Source: Burkholderia gladioli
GTDB lineage: Bacteria > Pseudomonadota > Gammaproteobacteria > Burkholderiales > Burkholderiaceae
Assembly (NCBI RefSeq): GCF_000959725.1
Contig: NZ_CP009322.1
Coordinates: forward strand, 124,001-188,000
DNA length: 64,000 bases
Direction of reading: 5' to 3'
Of the stretch, positions 17,160 through 26,381 are shown one piece after another (within the stretch, counting starts at the first letter, position 1; every line of letters starts with the position of its first letter). The notes beneath the pieces were generated by a model, which saw nothing but the letters and a program-made list of their open reading frames with translations, ran no database searches and was not told the DNA's origin. The translations under genes were made by a program, and so were the position numbers.

Positions 17160-18122
17160 TCAGGGCTCGACGCGATCGTCCTCCTCGCTCGACGGATGGC
17201 CGAGCGCCTGCCGCCTGACCATATGCGGCGGCAGGCCGAACGCCCTTAGAAAAGCGCGGCGCATCCGGTCACGATCGCCGAAGCCCGTCATCTGCGCGAC
17301 CGCGTCGAGCGAGTGATGGCTTTCCTCCATCAGCACCCGCGCCTCGTCCAGCCGGAGCTGTTCGATCGCCTTGGCCGGCGTGCGGCCGGTCTCGGACTGG
17401 AAGGTTCGACCGAACTGACGCGGCGAGAGGTTCGCGACATCGGCCAGTTCCTCCACGCTCAGGCGTTTGCCGAGGTTCGCGCGGGCATAGGTCAGCACGG
17501 CCCGGATCCGGTCGGTCCTGGGTTCGAGTTCGAGCAGCGAGGAGAATTGCGACTGGCCGCCGGCGCGGCGGTGATAGAGCACCAGGCGTCGTGCCACGGC
17601 ACGCGCCGCTTGCACGCCCAGGTCGTCCTCGATCAGGGCCAGGGCGAGGTCGATGCCGGCCGTCATGCCGGCGGAAGTCCAGATCGGGCCGTCGGCGACG
17701 AAGATACGGTCCTCGTCGACCTGCACCGACGGATATCGGGCACGCAACTCGGCGGCGCGATCCCAGTGCGTGGTTGCCCTGCGGCCGTCGAGCAGGCCGG
17801 CTTCGGCGAGCACGAAGGCGCCGTGGCAGGTGGCGGCGATACGCCGGCAATGCGAGGGCGCTGCGCGGATCAGCTCGATCGTGGCAGGCGAGGCATCTTC
17901 CAGGCTCGCGCCCACCACGACCAGGTCGTAGGCCTGCCTGGCGAAGCGCTCGGTCATGACCTCGAAGCCGAGCGAGGTGCGGATCGGTCCGCCGTGTTCC
18001 GACACCATCCGGATGTCGTAGACGGGCCTGGCCGCCTGCAGGTTCGCCGTTTCGAACGGGGCTGTCACGGCGATTCCCATTGGCTGATAGCCGGGGAAGA
18101 GGAAAAAGGCGATCTTGCGCAT
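17160..18122 (-). CDS. GlxA-family AraC-type transcriptional regulator
   Basis: 320 residues. DJ-1/PfpI domain about 3-185 with AATCHGAFVLAEAGLLDG at C99, then AraC-type helix-turn-helix about 210-305 (SVEELADVANLSPRQFGRTFQSETGRTP, then GFGDRDRMRRAFLRAFG). It resembles the FtrA/GlxA branch rather than GbdR/SouR. It lies 68 bp downstream of the tetronate operon on the same strand, but a 10-bp inverted repeat in that gap suggests its own promoter. Target genes unknown. Confidence 0.87.
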   Translation of the reverse strand: MRKIAFFLFPGYQPMGIAVTAPFETANLQAARPVYDIRMVSEHGGPIRTSLGFEVMTERFARQAYDLVVVGASLEDASPATIELIRAAPSHCRRIAATCHGAFVLAEAGLLDGRRATTHWDRAAELRARYPSVQVDEDRIFVADGPIWTSAGMTAGIDLALALIEDDLGVQAARAVARRLVLYHRRAGGQSQFSSLLELEPRTDRIRAVLTYARANLGKRLSVEELADVANLSPRQFGRTFQSETGRTPAKAIEQLRLDEARVLMEESHHSLDAVAQMTGFGDRDRMRRAFLRAFGLPPHMVRRQALGHPSSEEDDRVEP

Positions 18123-18127
18123 GTCCG

Positions 18128-18172
18128 ACCCATGTCTTGAATTGTCGTTAGTGTGACATTTCAGACATGGGT
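18128..18172. promoter_or_regulatory. Long inverted repeat in front of the GlxA-type regulator
   Basis: ACCCATGTCT (18128-18137) and AGACATGGGT (18163-18172) are perfect 10-bp complements separated by 25 bases; a smaller TGTC/GACA pair is nested inside. It starts 6 bases upstream of the regulator start codon and may be an autoregulatory operator. Confidence 0.55.
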
Positions 18173-18190
18173 TTGCCACGCCGGCGAGAC

Positions 18191-19162
18191 TCAGCGCAGT
18201 TCGTCCTCGATATGCGCGCGAATCACGTCGGCGAACGAAGCGTCGCCGACCAGGCCCAGCGATTCGGCGCGCGAGGTATCCCACCGCCCTGGCCAACTGC
18301 CGACGATGGCCACCACGCGCGGGTCGATCTCGTGGCGGATCCGGGCCACCGGCGCGTCGCCGGCCACTTCGCGCAGCGCCTCGATCATCTCGCCCACGCT
18401 CACCGAGATCCCCGGCAGATTGATCACGCGACGCTTGCCGAGCCGCTCGCCGTCGAGCTCCAGCCCGGCCACCAGCGCGTCGATCGCGCGGCGCGGCGAG
18501 AGCAGCCAGAGCCGCGTGTCGAGCGGCACCGGGCAGACCGCGTCCTCGCCGTTCAGCGGTTCGCGGATGATGCCGCTGGCGAACGAGGAGGCCGCCGCGT
18601 TCGGCCGGCCCGGGCGCACGCTGATGGTCGGCAGGCGCAGCACGCGCCCGTCGACGAAGCCGCGCCGCGCGTAGTCGCCCAGCAGCAGCTCGGCGATCGC
18701 CTTCTGCGTGCCGTACGAGGATTGCGGGTTGAGCGCGGTCTCGTCGAGCACCACCTCGGGCAGCTCGCCGCCATAGACCGCCACCGAGCTGGTGAACAGC
18801 ACGCGCGGCCGGTGGCCGAGCGCGCGGCAGACTTCCAGCAGCGAGCGCGAGGCGTCGAGATTGATGCGCATGCCGAGCTCGAAATCGGCCTCGGCCTGGC
18901 CGCTGACGATCGCGGCCAGGTGGAAGATCGCGCCGGTTTGCGTATCGATCGCGCGCTCCAGCACGGCGCGATCGGCGATATCGCCGACCAGGGTCTTGAC
19001 GCGCGCATCGCTGAAGCCGCTCGCCTCGACCACATCGAGCAGCAGCAGTTCGTCGATGCGCTCGGGCGCGCCGTTCGGGCCGGCCAGTTCGCCGCGCGCC
19101 AGCAGTTGGGTGGCCAGGCGCCGGCCGAGGAAACCGGCGCCGCCGGTGATCAGGACTTTCAT
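18191..19162 (-). CDS. denD: D-erythronate dehydrogenase (extended SDR)
   Basis: 323 residues. Rossmann motif GGAGFLG (7-13), S125/S126 and the catalytic Y150xxxK154 (SSYGTQK) define an extended short-chain dehydrogenase/epimerase-fold enzyme. The N-terminal pattern with an inserted RIDELLLLDVVEASGFSD-like segment, and the otn genes around it, match DenD, which oxidises D-erythronate to 2-oxo-tetronate with NAD. Last gene of the tetronate operon; it begins 21 bases after otnI. Confidence 0.9.
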   Translation of the reverse strand: MKVLITGGAGFLGRRLATQLLARGELAGPNGAPERIDELLLLDVVEASGFSDARVKTLVGDIADRAVLERAIDTQTGAIFHLAAIVSGQAEADFELGMRINLDASRSLLEVCRALGHRPRVLFTSSVAVYGGELPEVVLDETALNPQSSYGTQKAIAELLLGDYARRGFVDGRVLRLPTISVRPGRPNAAASSFASGIIREPLNGEDAVCPVPLDTRLWLLSPRRAIDALVAGLELDGERLGKRRVINLPGISVSVGEMIEALREVAGDAPVARIRHEIDPRVVAIVGSWPGRWDTSRAESLGLVGDASFADVIRAHIEDELR

Positions 19163-19183
19163 GGAGGTGTCGTTCGCGTGAGG

Positions 19184-19960
19184 TTACAGGTAGGGGCGCA
19201 GCCAGCCGAGCCCTTCGGAGGTGCCGGCTTTCGGGCGGTATTCGCAGCCGATCCAGCCGTCGTAGCCGAGCGTGTCGATCAGCTCGAACAGGTAGGGGTA
19301 GTTCAGTTCGCCCAGGTCCGGCTCGTGGCGCTCGGGCACGCCGGCGACCTGGATATGGCCGATGCCGGCGAAGTCGCGCTTGAGCTTCATGGCGATGTCC
19401 CCCTCGACGATCTGGCAGTGGTAGCAATCGAACTGCACGCGCAGGTTCGGCGCGCCCACGTCGCGGCAGATCGCCTGCGCATCGTCCTGGCGGTTCAGGA
19501 AATAGCCGGGCATGTCGCGCGTGTTGATCGGCTCGATCACCACCAGGACGCCGGCCGCGCGCGCGGCCTCGGCGGCATGCGCGAGATTGCGCAGATAGAC
19601 CTCGCGATGGCGCGCGCGATCGGCGCCGGCCGGCAGCAGCCCGGCCATCACGTGCAGCTTGTCGTTGCCGAGCACGCGCGCGTAGTCGAGCGCGGTGTCG
19701 AAGGCGCGGCGGAATTCGTCCTCGCGGCCCGGCAGCGAGGCGAAGCCGCGCTCGCCGGCCGCCCAGTCGCCCGGCGGCGCGTTGAACAGCGCCTGCACGA
19801 GGCCCGCATCGGCCAGGCGCGCCTTCAGCTCGTCGGCGGCGAAGTCGTAGGGAAACAGGTACTCGACGGCCCGGAACCCGTCGCGCGCCGCGGCGGCGAA
19901 GCGCTCGAGGAACGGGTGCTCGGTGTACATCATCGAAAGATTCGCGGCGAAGCGTGGCAT
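19184..19960 (-). CDS. otnI: 2-oxo-tetronate isomerase
   Basis: 258 residues, a xylose-isomerase-like TIM barrel of the hydroxypyruvate isomerase (Hyi) group. [21 protein letters not shown] at the N-terminus, the metal-binding [12 protein letters not shown] and the region [27 protein letters not shown] are typical. In D-erythronate breakdown OtnI converts 2-oxo-tetronate to 3-oxo-tetronate, linking DenD to OtnK. The context with denD, otnK and otnC separates it from glyoxylate-pathway Hyi. Confidence 0.9.
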   Translation of the reverse strand: MPRFAANLSMMYTEHPFLERFAAAARDGFRAVEYLFPYDFAADELKARLADAGLVQALFNAPPGDWAAGERGFASLPGREDEFRRAFDTALDYARVLGNDKLHVMAGLLPAGADRARHREVYLRNLAHAAEAARAAGVLVVIEPINTRDMPGYFLNRQDDAQAICRDVGAPNLRVQFDCYHCQIVEGDIAMKLKRDFAGIGHIQVAGVPERHEPDLGELNYPYLFELIDTLGYDGWIGCEYRPKAGTSEGLGWLRPYL

Positions 19961-20038
19961 GGCGGCGGTTCCGTCAGGAGAGTGGAGCGGCGCCGCGCGC
20001 TGCCCGTGTCGACACGAGCAGCGCGCGGCGGCGAAAAA

Positions 20039-21361
20039 TCAGCGGTTCACGAGTTTCGCGGGCGTCAGCCACACGGCGATCGAGCCGATCACCAGCATGC
20101 CGGCCAGCATGACCATGCCCGAGGCGGTGCTGTGCGTGGCATCGCGCAGGTAGCCGATCACATAGGGGCTCGCGAAACCGGCGAGGTTGCCGACCGAGTT
20201 GATGATGGCGATCCCGGCGGCCGCGGCGCCGCCGGCCATGAAGGCGGTCGGCAGCGACCAGAACAGCGGCGCGCAGGTCAGCACGCCGCCCGCCGCGATC
20301 GACAGGAACAGGATCGACACGGCGGTATTGTGCGGGAACATGGCCGCCACCGCGAAACCCACGGTGCCCATGGTGGCCGGGATGATCAGGTGCCAGCGGC
20401 GCTCGCGGCGCTTGTCCGAGCTGTGGCCGAACAGGTTCATCACCACGATCGCGACCAGGAAGGGGATCGCCGAGAGCAGGCCGATCGTGAAGTTGTCCTG
20501 GATGCCGGTGGACTTGACCAGGGTCGGCATCCAGAAGGTCAGGCCATATTGGCCCGTCACGAAGGTGAAGTAGATCAGCGACATCCACCACATGCGCGGA
20601 TCGGCGAACACGGCGCGCAGCGAATGCCTCTCCTTCGATTTCAGGTGCGGCTGCGCGTCGATCTCGTCCTGCAGCAACTGCTTCTCGCGCTGACTGAGCC
20701 ACTTGGCCTGGGCGATGCCGTTGTCGAGGTAGAGCAGGGTCGCGATCCCCACCAGCACGGCCGGCACCGCCTCGATCATGAACATCCATTGCCAGCCGTG
20801 GAAACCCGCGCCGCCCTGGAATTTCGACATGATCCAACCCGACAGCGGGTTGCCGAAGATGCCCGAAACCGGGATCGCCGACATGAACACGGCGATGATC
20901 CTGGCGCGCCGGTGGGTGGGGAACCAGTAGGTCAGGTAGAGGATCACGCCGGGGTAGAAACCCGCCTCGGCCAGGCCGAGCAGGAAGCGCAGCACGTAGA
21001 ACTGGGTGGGAGTCCTCACGAATGCGAACGCGGCGGAAAGCAGGCCCCAGGTGATCATGATCCGCGCGATCCAGATCTTCGCGCCGATGCGGTGCATCAG
21101 CAGGTTGCTGGGCAGCTCGAACAGGAAGTAGCCGACGAAGAAGATCCCCGCGCCGAGCCCGAACACGGTCTCGCTGAAGGCCAGGTCCTGCGACATCTGC
21201 AGCTTGGCGAAGCCGACGTTGACGCGGTCGAGGTAGGCGACCACGTAGCAGAGCATCAGGAACGGCACGATGCGCCAGAACACCTTCTTGTAGGTGGCGT
21301 CGAGTTCGGCCGGGCCGGCCTGGGCGGCGGCGGGAGTCGCCGTGGCTTGATACGGGGTCAT
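20039..21361 (-). CDS. MFS transporter, anion:cation symporter family, probably for tetronates
   Basis: 440 residues from MTPYQATATP, with about 12 hydrophobic segments; the frame is open to 21571 but upstream sequence is unlikely. LCYVVAYLDRVNVGFAKLQMSQDL and FGLGAGIFFVGYFLFELPSNLLMHRIGAKIWIARIMITWG are the hallmark of the ACS/phthalate-permease-like group (tartrate, galactarate, 4-hydroxyphenylacetate carriers). Its place inside the otn operon points to D-erythronate/L-threonate uptake. Confidence 0.88.
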   Translation of the reverse strand: MTPYQATATPAAAQAGPAELDATYKKVFWRIVPFLMLCYVVAYLDRVNVGFAKLQMSQDLAFSETVFGLGAGIFFVGYFLFELPSNLLMHRIGAKIWIARIMITWGLLSAAFAFVRTPTQFYVLRFLLGLAEAGFYPGVILYLTYWFPTHRRARIIAVFMSAIPVSGIFGNPLSGWIMSKFQGGAGFHGWQWMFMIEAVPAVLVGIATLLYLDNGIAQAKWLSQREKQLLQDEIDAQPHLKSKERHSLRAVFADPRMWWMSLIYFTFVTGQYGLTFWMPTLVKSTGIQDNFTIGLLSAIPFLVAIVVMNLFGHSSDKRRERRWHLIIPATMGTVGFAVAAMFPHNTAVSILFLSIAAGGVLTCAPLFWSLPTAFMAGGAAAAGIAIINSVGNLAGFASPYVIGYLRDATHSTASGMVMLAGMLVIGSIAVWLTPAKLVNR

Positions 21362-21486
21362 GCTTGTCTCCAGGTGGTGGCGCGCGCGATTCGTTTCGCG
21401 CGTCGTCGATGCGCGTGGCCGCCGTTTGTCACGCCGCCACGCCGTCGCGGCTCCGGCGCGAGGCGGAAGCCGCGCTATGCCTTGTC

Positions 21487-22125
21487 CTACCAGCGCGTGC
21501 CGAACACGGCGCCCAGCTCGTCGAGCGCGGCCGCGTCGAGCGGCGCCGGCTTCGGGTCGGTCATCAGCCACAGCCGCGCGGTTTCCTCCAGCTCCTCGAG
21601 CACGGCCGAAGCCTGCTCGACGCTCGGCGCCCAGACCACCGGGCCGAGCCGTTCGAGCAGCACGCCGCGAACGCGATCGGCCAGCGCCGCGACCTCGGCC
21701 GCCACGGCCGGGTCGCCGGGGCGCCGGTAGCGGATCAGCGGGATGTGGCCGACCTTCATCACGTAGTAGGGCGTGATGGGCGGCAGCACGTCGTCCGCTT
21801 GCCAGACGCCGGCCAGGGTCAGCGCCACCAGGTGGGTGGAATGGGTATGGACGATGCCGCGCGATGCGGGGCTGCGTTCGTAGATGCCGCGATGCAGGGC
21901 CAGCGTCTTCGAGGCCTTGTCGCCCGAGACCTGCTGGCCGGCCAGGTCCACCTTGGCGATGCGGGCCGGGTCGAGCCGGCCCAGGCAGGCGTCGGTGGGC
22001 GTGATCAGCCAGCCGTCGTCGAGCCGCGCGCTGATGTTGCCGGCGGTGCCGACCGCGTGGCCGCGCGCGTAGAGGCTGGCGCCGACCGCGCAGATGGTCT
22101 CGCGCAGGGTGTGTTCCGTGCTCAT
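21487..22125 (-). CDS. otnC: 3-oxo-tetronate 4-phosphate decarboxylase
   Basis: 212 residues, class II aldolase/adducin fold. The zinc ligands are H93 and H95 (GIVHTHSTHLVAL), with a C-terminal His expected near HIPLIRY; GTAGNISARLDDGWLITPTDACLG is the phosphate-binding segment. In the pathway it decarboxylates 3-oxo-tetronate 4-phosphate to dihydroxyacetone phosphate and CO2. The start overlaps the otnK stop by 4 bases, which implies coupling and a shared task. Confidence 0.92.
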   Translation of the reverse strand: MSTEHTLRETICAVGASLYARGHAVGTAGNISARLDDGWLITPTDACLGRLDPARIAKVDLAGQQVSGDKASKTLALHRGIYERSPASRGIVHTHSTHLVALTLAGVWQADDVLPPITPYYVMKVGHIPLIRYRRPGDPAVAAEVAALADRVRGVLLERLGPVVWAPSVEQASAVLEELEETARLWLMTDPKPAPLDAAALDELGAVFGTRW

Positions 22126-23438
22126 CCGAGGGTCTCCAGTTGCGCGAGCGCCTTGGCGAAGAAGTCGACGGCGCCGAAATTGCCCGACTTCAGCGCCAGC
22201 GCGAGCCCGCCGTCTAGCGTCGCCGTGGCCGGCACGCCGGGGTCGATCTGCGCGCCGATCTGCAGCGCGCGCACGCCCAGCGCCTGCACCACCGCGCCCG
22301 AGGTTTCGCCGCCGGCCACCACGAAGCGGCGCACGCCGCGCGCCTGCAGGCCGGCGGCGATCTCGGCGAGGGTGCGTTCGACCAGCGCGCCGGCGGCTTC
22401 CACGCCGAGCTGCTGCTGGATCGCCTTGACCTGGTCGGGCGTGGCGGTGGCGTAGATCAGCACGGGCACGGGCAGATGCTGTTCGGCGAAGGCGAGCGCC
22501 TGGGCGGCCACTGGCTCGCCGCGCGCGGCGGCCAGCGGATCGATGCGGAACGCGGGACGGCCCTGCGTGTCGCGCCATTCGGCGACCTGGGCGTTGGTGG
22601 CCCGGGAGGCGCTGCCGGCCAGCACCACGGCCTGGCCGTCCACCCTGGGCAGCGCGGCCGCGTTGCCGCGCTCGGGCAGCAGGCCGGCGCGGCGGAAGTT
22701 GGCGGGCAGGCCGAGCGCGATGCCCGAGCCGCCCGTGACCAGCGCGTGGTCGGCACAGGCCTCGCCCACCACGTGCAGGTCCGCGTCGGACAGCGCGTCG
22801 GTGATCGCGTAGCGCACGCCGTCGGCACGCAGCGCCGCGAACGCGTCGCGCACCGCCTGCGCGCCGCGCGCGATGGTGTCGTGGCGCACCAGCCCGACCT
22901 TGGACGGTGTTTGAGCTTGCAGCACGCGCACCAGGTTCGCGTCCGTCATCGGCGTGAGCGGGTGGTGCTCCATGCCCGATTCGCTGAGCAGCGCGTCGCC
23001 CACGAACAGGTGGCCGCGATAGATGGTGCGGCCGTTCTCGGGGAAGGCCGGGCAGGCGATCGCGAGCTGCCGGTCGGCGCCGAGCGCCTTGGCCAGCGCG
23101 TCGGCGACGGGGCCGATATTGCCGGCGGCGGTCGAATCGAAGGTCGAGCAGTACTTGAAGTAGATCTGGCGGCATCCTTGCGCGCGCAACCAGTCGAGCG
23201 CGGCGAGCGACTGCGCGACCGCGTCGGCGGGGGCGATCGTGCGCGACTTCAGCGCGACGATGATCGCGTCGGCGTCGAGCGAGGCGCCGGCCTCGGGCAC
23301 GCCGATCGTCTGGATCGTGCGCATGCCGCTCCTGACCAGCATGTTGGCCAGGTCGGTGGCGCCGGTGAAGTCGTCGGCGATGCAGCCCAACAGCGGCTGG
23401 GCGGGAGCAGCGGAGGAAGCTCGGGAGGAAGCGGTCAT
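22122..23438 (-). CDS. otnK: 3-oxo-tetronate 4-kinase (former DUF1537)
   Basis: 438 residues. The N-terminal CIADDFTGATDLANML and KSRTIAPADAV, the middle KYCSTFDSTAAGNIGPVADAL, and the C-terminal ATP-binding block with RRFVVAGGETSGAVVQALG are the three diagnostic regions of the four-carbon sugar-acid kinase family. It phosphorylates 3-oxo-tetronate before OtnC. ATG at 23438 precedes MTASSRASS; an internal start near PLLGCIADD is less likely. Confidence 0.94.
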   Translation of the reverse strand: MTASSRASSAAPAQPLLGCIADDFTGATDLANMLVRSGMRTIQTIGVPEAGASLDADAIIVALKSRTIAPADAVAQSLAALDWLRAQGCRQIYFKYCSTFDSTAAGNIGPVADALAKALGADRQLAIACPAFPENGRTIYRGHLFVGDALLSESGMEHHPLTPMTDANLVRVLQAQTPSKVGLVRHDTIARGAQAVRDAFAALRADGVRYAITDALSDADLHVVGEACADHALVTGGSGIALGLPANFRRAGLLPERGNAAALPRVDGQAVVLAGSASRATNAQVAEWRDTQGRPAFRIDPLAAARGEPVAAQALAFAEQHLPVPVLIYATATPDQVKAIQQQLGVEAAGALVERTLAEIAAGLQARGVRRFVVAGGETSGAVVQALGVRALQIGAQIDPGVPATATLDGGLALALKSGNFGAVDFFAKALAQLETLG

Positions 23439-23452
23439 GGCGGCGGTCGGGA

Positions 23453-24343
23453 TCAGCGGGCGGGCGGCAGCGTGATGCCGGGGAAGGTCTTGATCACGGC
23501 CGAGTCGTCCTCGCCGCCGTGGCCGGCGCTCGAGGCGCTCATGAACATCTGGTGCGCGGTGGCCGACAGCGGCAGCGGGAACTTGCTGCGGCGCGCCGTA
23601 TCGAGCACCAGGCCGAGATCCTTGACGAAGATGTCGACCGCCGACAAGGGCGTGTAGTCGCCGTTCAGGATGTGCGGCACGCGGTTCTCGAACATCCAGG
23701 AGTTGCCGGCGCTGTGGGTGATCACCTCGTAGAGCGCGTCGGCGTCGACGCCCTCGCGCAGGCCCAGCGCCATCGCCTCGGCGGCCGCCGCGATATGCAC
23801 GCCGGCCAGCAACTGGTTGATGATCTTCACCTTCGAGCCCGCGCCGTGTTCGGCGCCGAGCCGGTAGACCTTGCCGGCGATCGCGGCCAGCACGTCCCCG
23901 CAGGCCGCGTAGGCTTCGGCCGGGCCGGAGCTCATGACGGTCATCTCGCCCGAGGCGGCGCGCGCGGCGCCCCCCGAGACGGGCGCGTCGAGCATCAACA
24001 GCCCGGCCGCCTCGACGCGCGCGCCGAGCTGGACCGCGAAGTCGGGCGCGACCGTCGCGCTGGAGATCACCACCGAGCCGGCGCGCATGGCCGGCACCGC
24101 GCCCTGTTCGCCGAACAGCACGGCTTCGGTCTGGGCGGCATTGACCACCAGCGTGATCAGCACCTCGCAGCGCGCGCCGAGCTCGGCCGGCGTGGCGCAG
24201 GGCACGCCGCCCTCGGCCGCGAACGCGGCCAGCACGTCCTCGCGCAGGTCGCAGGCGTGGACGCGGAAACCGGCGCGCAGCAGCGAGCGGGCGACGCCCA
24301 GCCCCATGGCGCCGAGACCGATGACTCCTACTTGTCGTGACAT
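23453..24343 (-). CDS. ltnD: L-threonate dehydrogenase
   Basis: 296 residues, beta-hydroxyacid dehydrogenase fold. NAD motif GLGAMG (9-14), substrate loop DAPVSGGAARAASGEM (119-134) and catalytic K173 in GSKVKIINQLLAG. The SGEMTVMSSG and NSWMFENRVPHIL segments are typical of LtnD rather than 3-hydroxyisobutyrate dehydrogenase. It oxidises L-threonate to 2-oxo-tetronate, feeding OtnI. Presence of both ltnD and denD predicts growth on either acid. First enzyme gene after gntR. Confidence 0.92.
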   Translation of the reverse strand: MSRQVGVIGLGAMGLGVARSLLRAGFRVHACDLREDVLAAFAAEGGVPCATPAELGARCEVLITLVVNAAQTEAVLFGEQGAVPAMRAGSVVISSATVAPDFAVQLGARVEAAGLLMLDAPVSGGAARAASGEMTVMSSGPAEAYAACGDVLAAIAGKVYRLGAEHGAGSKVKIINQLLAGVHIAAAAEAMALGLREGVDADALYEVITHSAGNSWMFENRVPHILNGDYTPLSAVDIFVKDLGLVLDTARRSKFPLPLSATAHQMFMSASSAGHGGEDDSAVIKTFPGITLPPAR

Positions 24344-24391
24344 GGATGAACCTTCGTATGAGCGGGTGGCCCGGCCTGGCCGGGCACGGGA

Positions 24392-25096
24392 TCAGCGGAT
24401 GCCGGCCTGCGCCAGGCGCCGCGCTGCATTGACCATGTGGGTGCGGGCCGCGTTGCTGGCGGCCAGCGCGTCGCCGGCGCGGATCGCGTCGACGATCGCG
24501 GCGTGCTCCTCGCGCACCTGGCGCGAGAAATCCTCGCGCGTCGCCTCGTTGCGGCGCGTGACGGCCACGCCGGCTTCCAGGTACTGGTTCAGGAAGCTCA
24601 GCGTCTTGAGGAAGTAGGGATTGCCGGTGACGGCGGCGATCGTGCGGTGGAAGGCGACGTCCTCGGCCACGCCATCGAGGCCGGCGGCCACGGCCGCGTC
24701 GATCTTCGCCAGCGCCTCGTCGATGCGCATCATGTCGGCGTCGGTGCGGCACTTGGCGGCCTCGGCGGCCACCTCGGCCTCGATCGCGCGGCGCACCGAC
24801 AGCAGGTGCACCAGCGAGCCCGATTCGACCGCTTCCGCGTAGTCGATCCGCAGCGGCCGGATCGCGCCGTGCGTCGCGATGAACACGCCGCTGCCCTGGC
24901 GCGGCTCGACCACGCCTTCGTTCTTCAGGCGCGAGATCGCCTCGCGGATCACCGTGCGGCTCACGCCGAATTCCTGCGCCAGCACCGTTTCGGTCGGCAG
25001 CTTGCCGGTGCCGGCGAAGGCGCCGATCTCGATCTGCTTGAGCAGTTGCTGGGCGACCGTGTCGCTCATCGCGCGGGCCGGGATTTTCTCGAACAT
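24392..25096 (-). CDS. GntR/FadR-family regulator of the tetronate operon
   Basis: 234 residues. N-terminal winged helix (LPTETVLAQEFGVSRTVIREAISRLKNEGVVEPRQGSGVFI, about 33-73), then an FCD-type all-helical effector domain (VRRAIEAEVAAEAA, FHRTIAAVTGNPYFLKTL, EHAAIVDAIRAGD) that usually binds a metal and an organic acid. It is the first gene of the minus-strand operon, so it is probably an autoregulated repressor of tetronate catabolism. Confidence 0.9.
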   Translation of the reverse strand: MFEKIPARAMSDTVAQQLLKQIEIGAFAGTGKLPTETVLAQEFGVSRTVIREAISRLKNEGVVEPRQGSGVFIATHGAIRPLRIDYAEAVESGSLVHLLSVRRAIEAEVAAEAAKCRTDADMMRIDEALAKIDAAVAAGLDGVAEDVAFHRTIAAVTGNPYFLKTLSFLNQYLEAGVAVTRRNEATREDFSRQVREEHAAIVDAIRAGDALAASNAARTHMVNAARRLAQAGIR

Positions 25097-25119
25097 GGAT
25101 GGACCGGGTTATCAGGTTA

Positions 25120-25134
25120 TGTGGTCATCATACA
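25120..25134. promoter_or_regulatory. Possible operator of the tetronate operon
   Basis: TGTGGTCATCATACA is a short dyad (TGT...ACA, with TATG...CATA around it) located 24 bases upstream of the gntR start, next to a promoter-like TTGTAT/GATAAC pair on the minus strand. The symmetry is weak. Confidence 0.35.
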
Positions 25135-25194
25135 AATTTTTGTTCGAGAGGCGGCATGAGGGATTACCCGGGGAAGGCTTGGAAAGTCCGCCGT

Positions 25195-26154
25195 CTAGTG
25201 GAGCCGGGCGTCGAAGAACGCCAGCGCCTTGGCGTTGAAGTCCCGGTGGAAGGCAGCGCGATCGAAGCCCGCGCCATCGGTGCAGAGCGCCGGCGAATCC
25301 TGCGCGAGGCTCGCCGGGCAGGGCGGCAGAAACGCGAAATGCGCGGCGCCGGGCACCACGTGCGATTCGGGCTTGGCCGGCAGCGAGCAGGCCAGCGCCG
25401 CGATCGTGCCGGCCAGCACGCCGTCGCCGCCGAGCTCGGACGCCCAGAGCTGGATCGGTGCCTTCACGTCCTTCAGGTCCTCGGGATCGGGAAACTCGTT
25501 GAGCGGATCGGCCAGCACGTAGGCGCGGATCCGCGGGTCGCGCGCGAGCGGCTGGCTGGGCAAGCGGCGATTGCGGATCTGCTCGCAGATCGGCAGCTTC
25601 GGGTCCGGGCAGGGCACGTTGGCATGCACGAAGTCGGGCCGGCCGCCGGCCAGCACCAGGCCCGTGTAGCCGCCGCGCGAGAAGCCGAAGAAACCGATCC
25701 GGTCGGCATCGATCGATTCCGCCACCGGCGAGTTCGTCAGCAGGTAGTCGATCAGGCGCCGGATGTCGGCCGGCCGTTCGACGAAGGACGAGATATCGGC
25801 GTTGCGGCTCATGTCGGCATGGGTATCGCCGGGATGATCGATCGCGGCGACCACGTAGCCCGCGTCGGCCAGCGTCTCGGCCAGGTCGTGATGATTGAGC
25901 AGCGAGCCGCCGTGGCCATGCGAGATCACCACCAGCGGCAACTGCCTGCCGAGCGTCGGGCAGTCGCGCGTGGCGCTCAGCGCATAAGGGCCGATCGTCA
26001 GCGCTTGCGCGGCGGCGGCGCAGGGCGTCCAGATCGCGAGCTTCAGCGCGGGGCCGTCGCCGTCGGCGGGAACCTGGGCGAAACGCAGGCCGGCCGCCTG
26101 CGAGAGCGTGGTGGACAGACCGAACAGCAGCAGCGCCAGCAGCCAGCGTCTCAT
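25195..26154 (-). CDS. Secreted dienelactone hydrolase-like alpha/beta hydrolase
   Basis: 319 residues from MRRWLLALLLFG, which gives a clear signal peptide (cleavage near SQA/AG); a longer frame to 26253 is discounted. Oxyanion-hole HGHGG (80-84), nucleophile S159 in GFSRGGY, acid candidate in LADPLNEFPD and the final His in GAAHFAFL. Five or more Cys residues fit a periplasmic protein with disulfides. Resembles predicted dienelactone hydrolases and platelet-activating-factor acetylhydrolase-like proteins; substrate unknown. Confidence 0.83.
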   Translation of the reverse strand: MRRWLLALLLFGLSTTLSQAAGLRFAQVPADGDGPALKLAIWTPCAAAAQALTIGPYALSATRDCPTLGRQLPLVVISHGHGGSLLNHHDLAETLADAGYVVAAIDHPGDTHADMSRNADISSFVERPADIRRLIDYLLTNSPVAESIDADRIGFFGFSRGGYTGLVLAGGRPDFVHANVPCPDPKLPICEQIRNRRLPSQPLARDPRIRAYVLADPLNEFPDPEDLKDVKAPIQLWASELGGDGVLAGTIAALACSLPAKPESHVVPGAAHFAFLPPCPASLAQDSPALCTDGAGFDRAAFHRDFNAKALAFFDARLH

Positions 26155-26381
26155 CGTGTCTCGCTCCGAGGCGGGCGAGCGCGTCGCGGCGGGGAGCCGC
26201 AAGCGCCCTGCAAGGTTCGCATTCCGAACGGGCCGCGCTGTCGCGATGCGCAATCTGCAACGTGCAATGCGTTGAGGGCGCGGCGCCGCCGTGAACGACG
26301 ACGATGTATAGCCGTGCGCGCGAGGCGCGTCAATCGTGCGCCGCGTCAGGCGGCGGCGCGCCGCTCATCGATCGCGCGCCC

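Noticed and set aside
18167..21730. 1187-codon plus-strand open frame
   Set aside because: Arg/Ala/Gly/His-rich antisense shadow of denD, otnI and the MFS gene; no start signal or domain.
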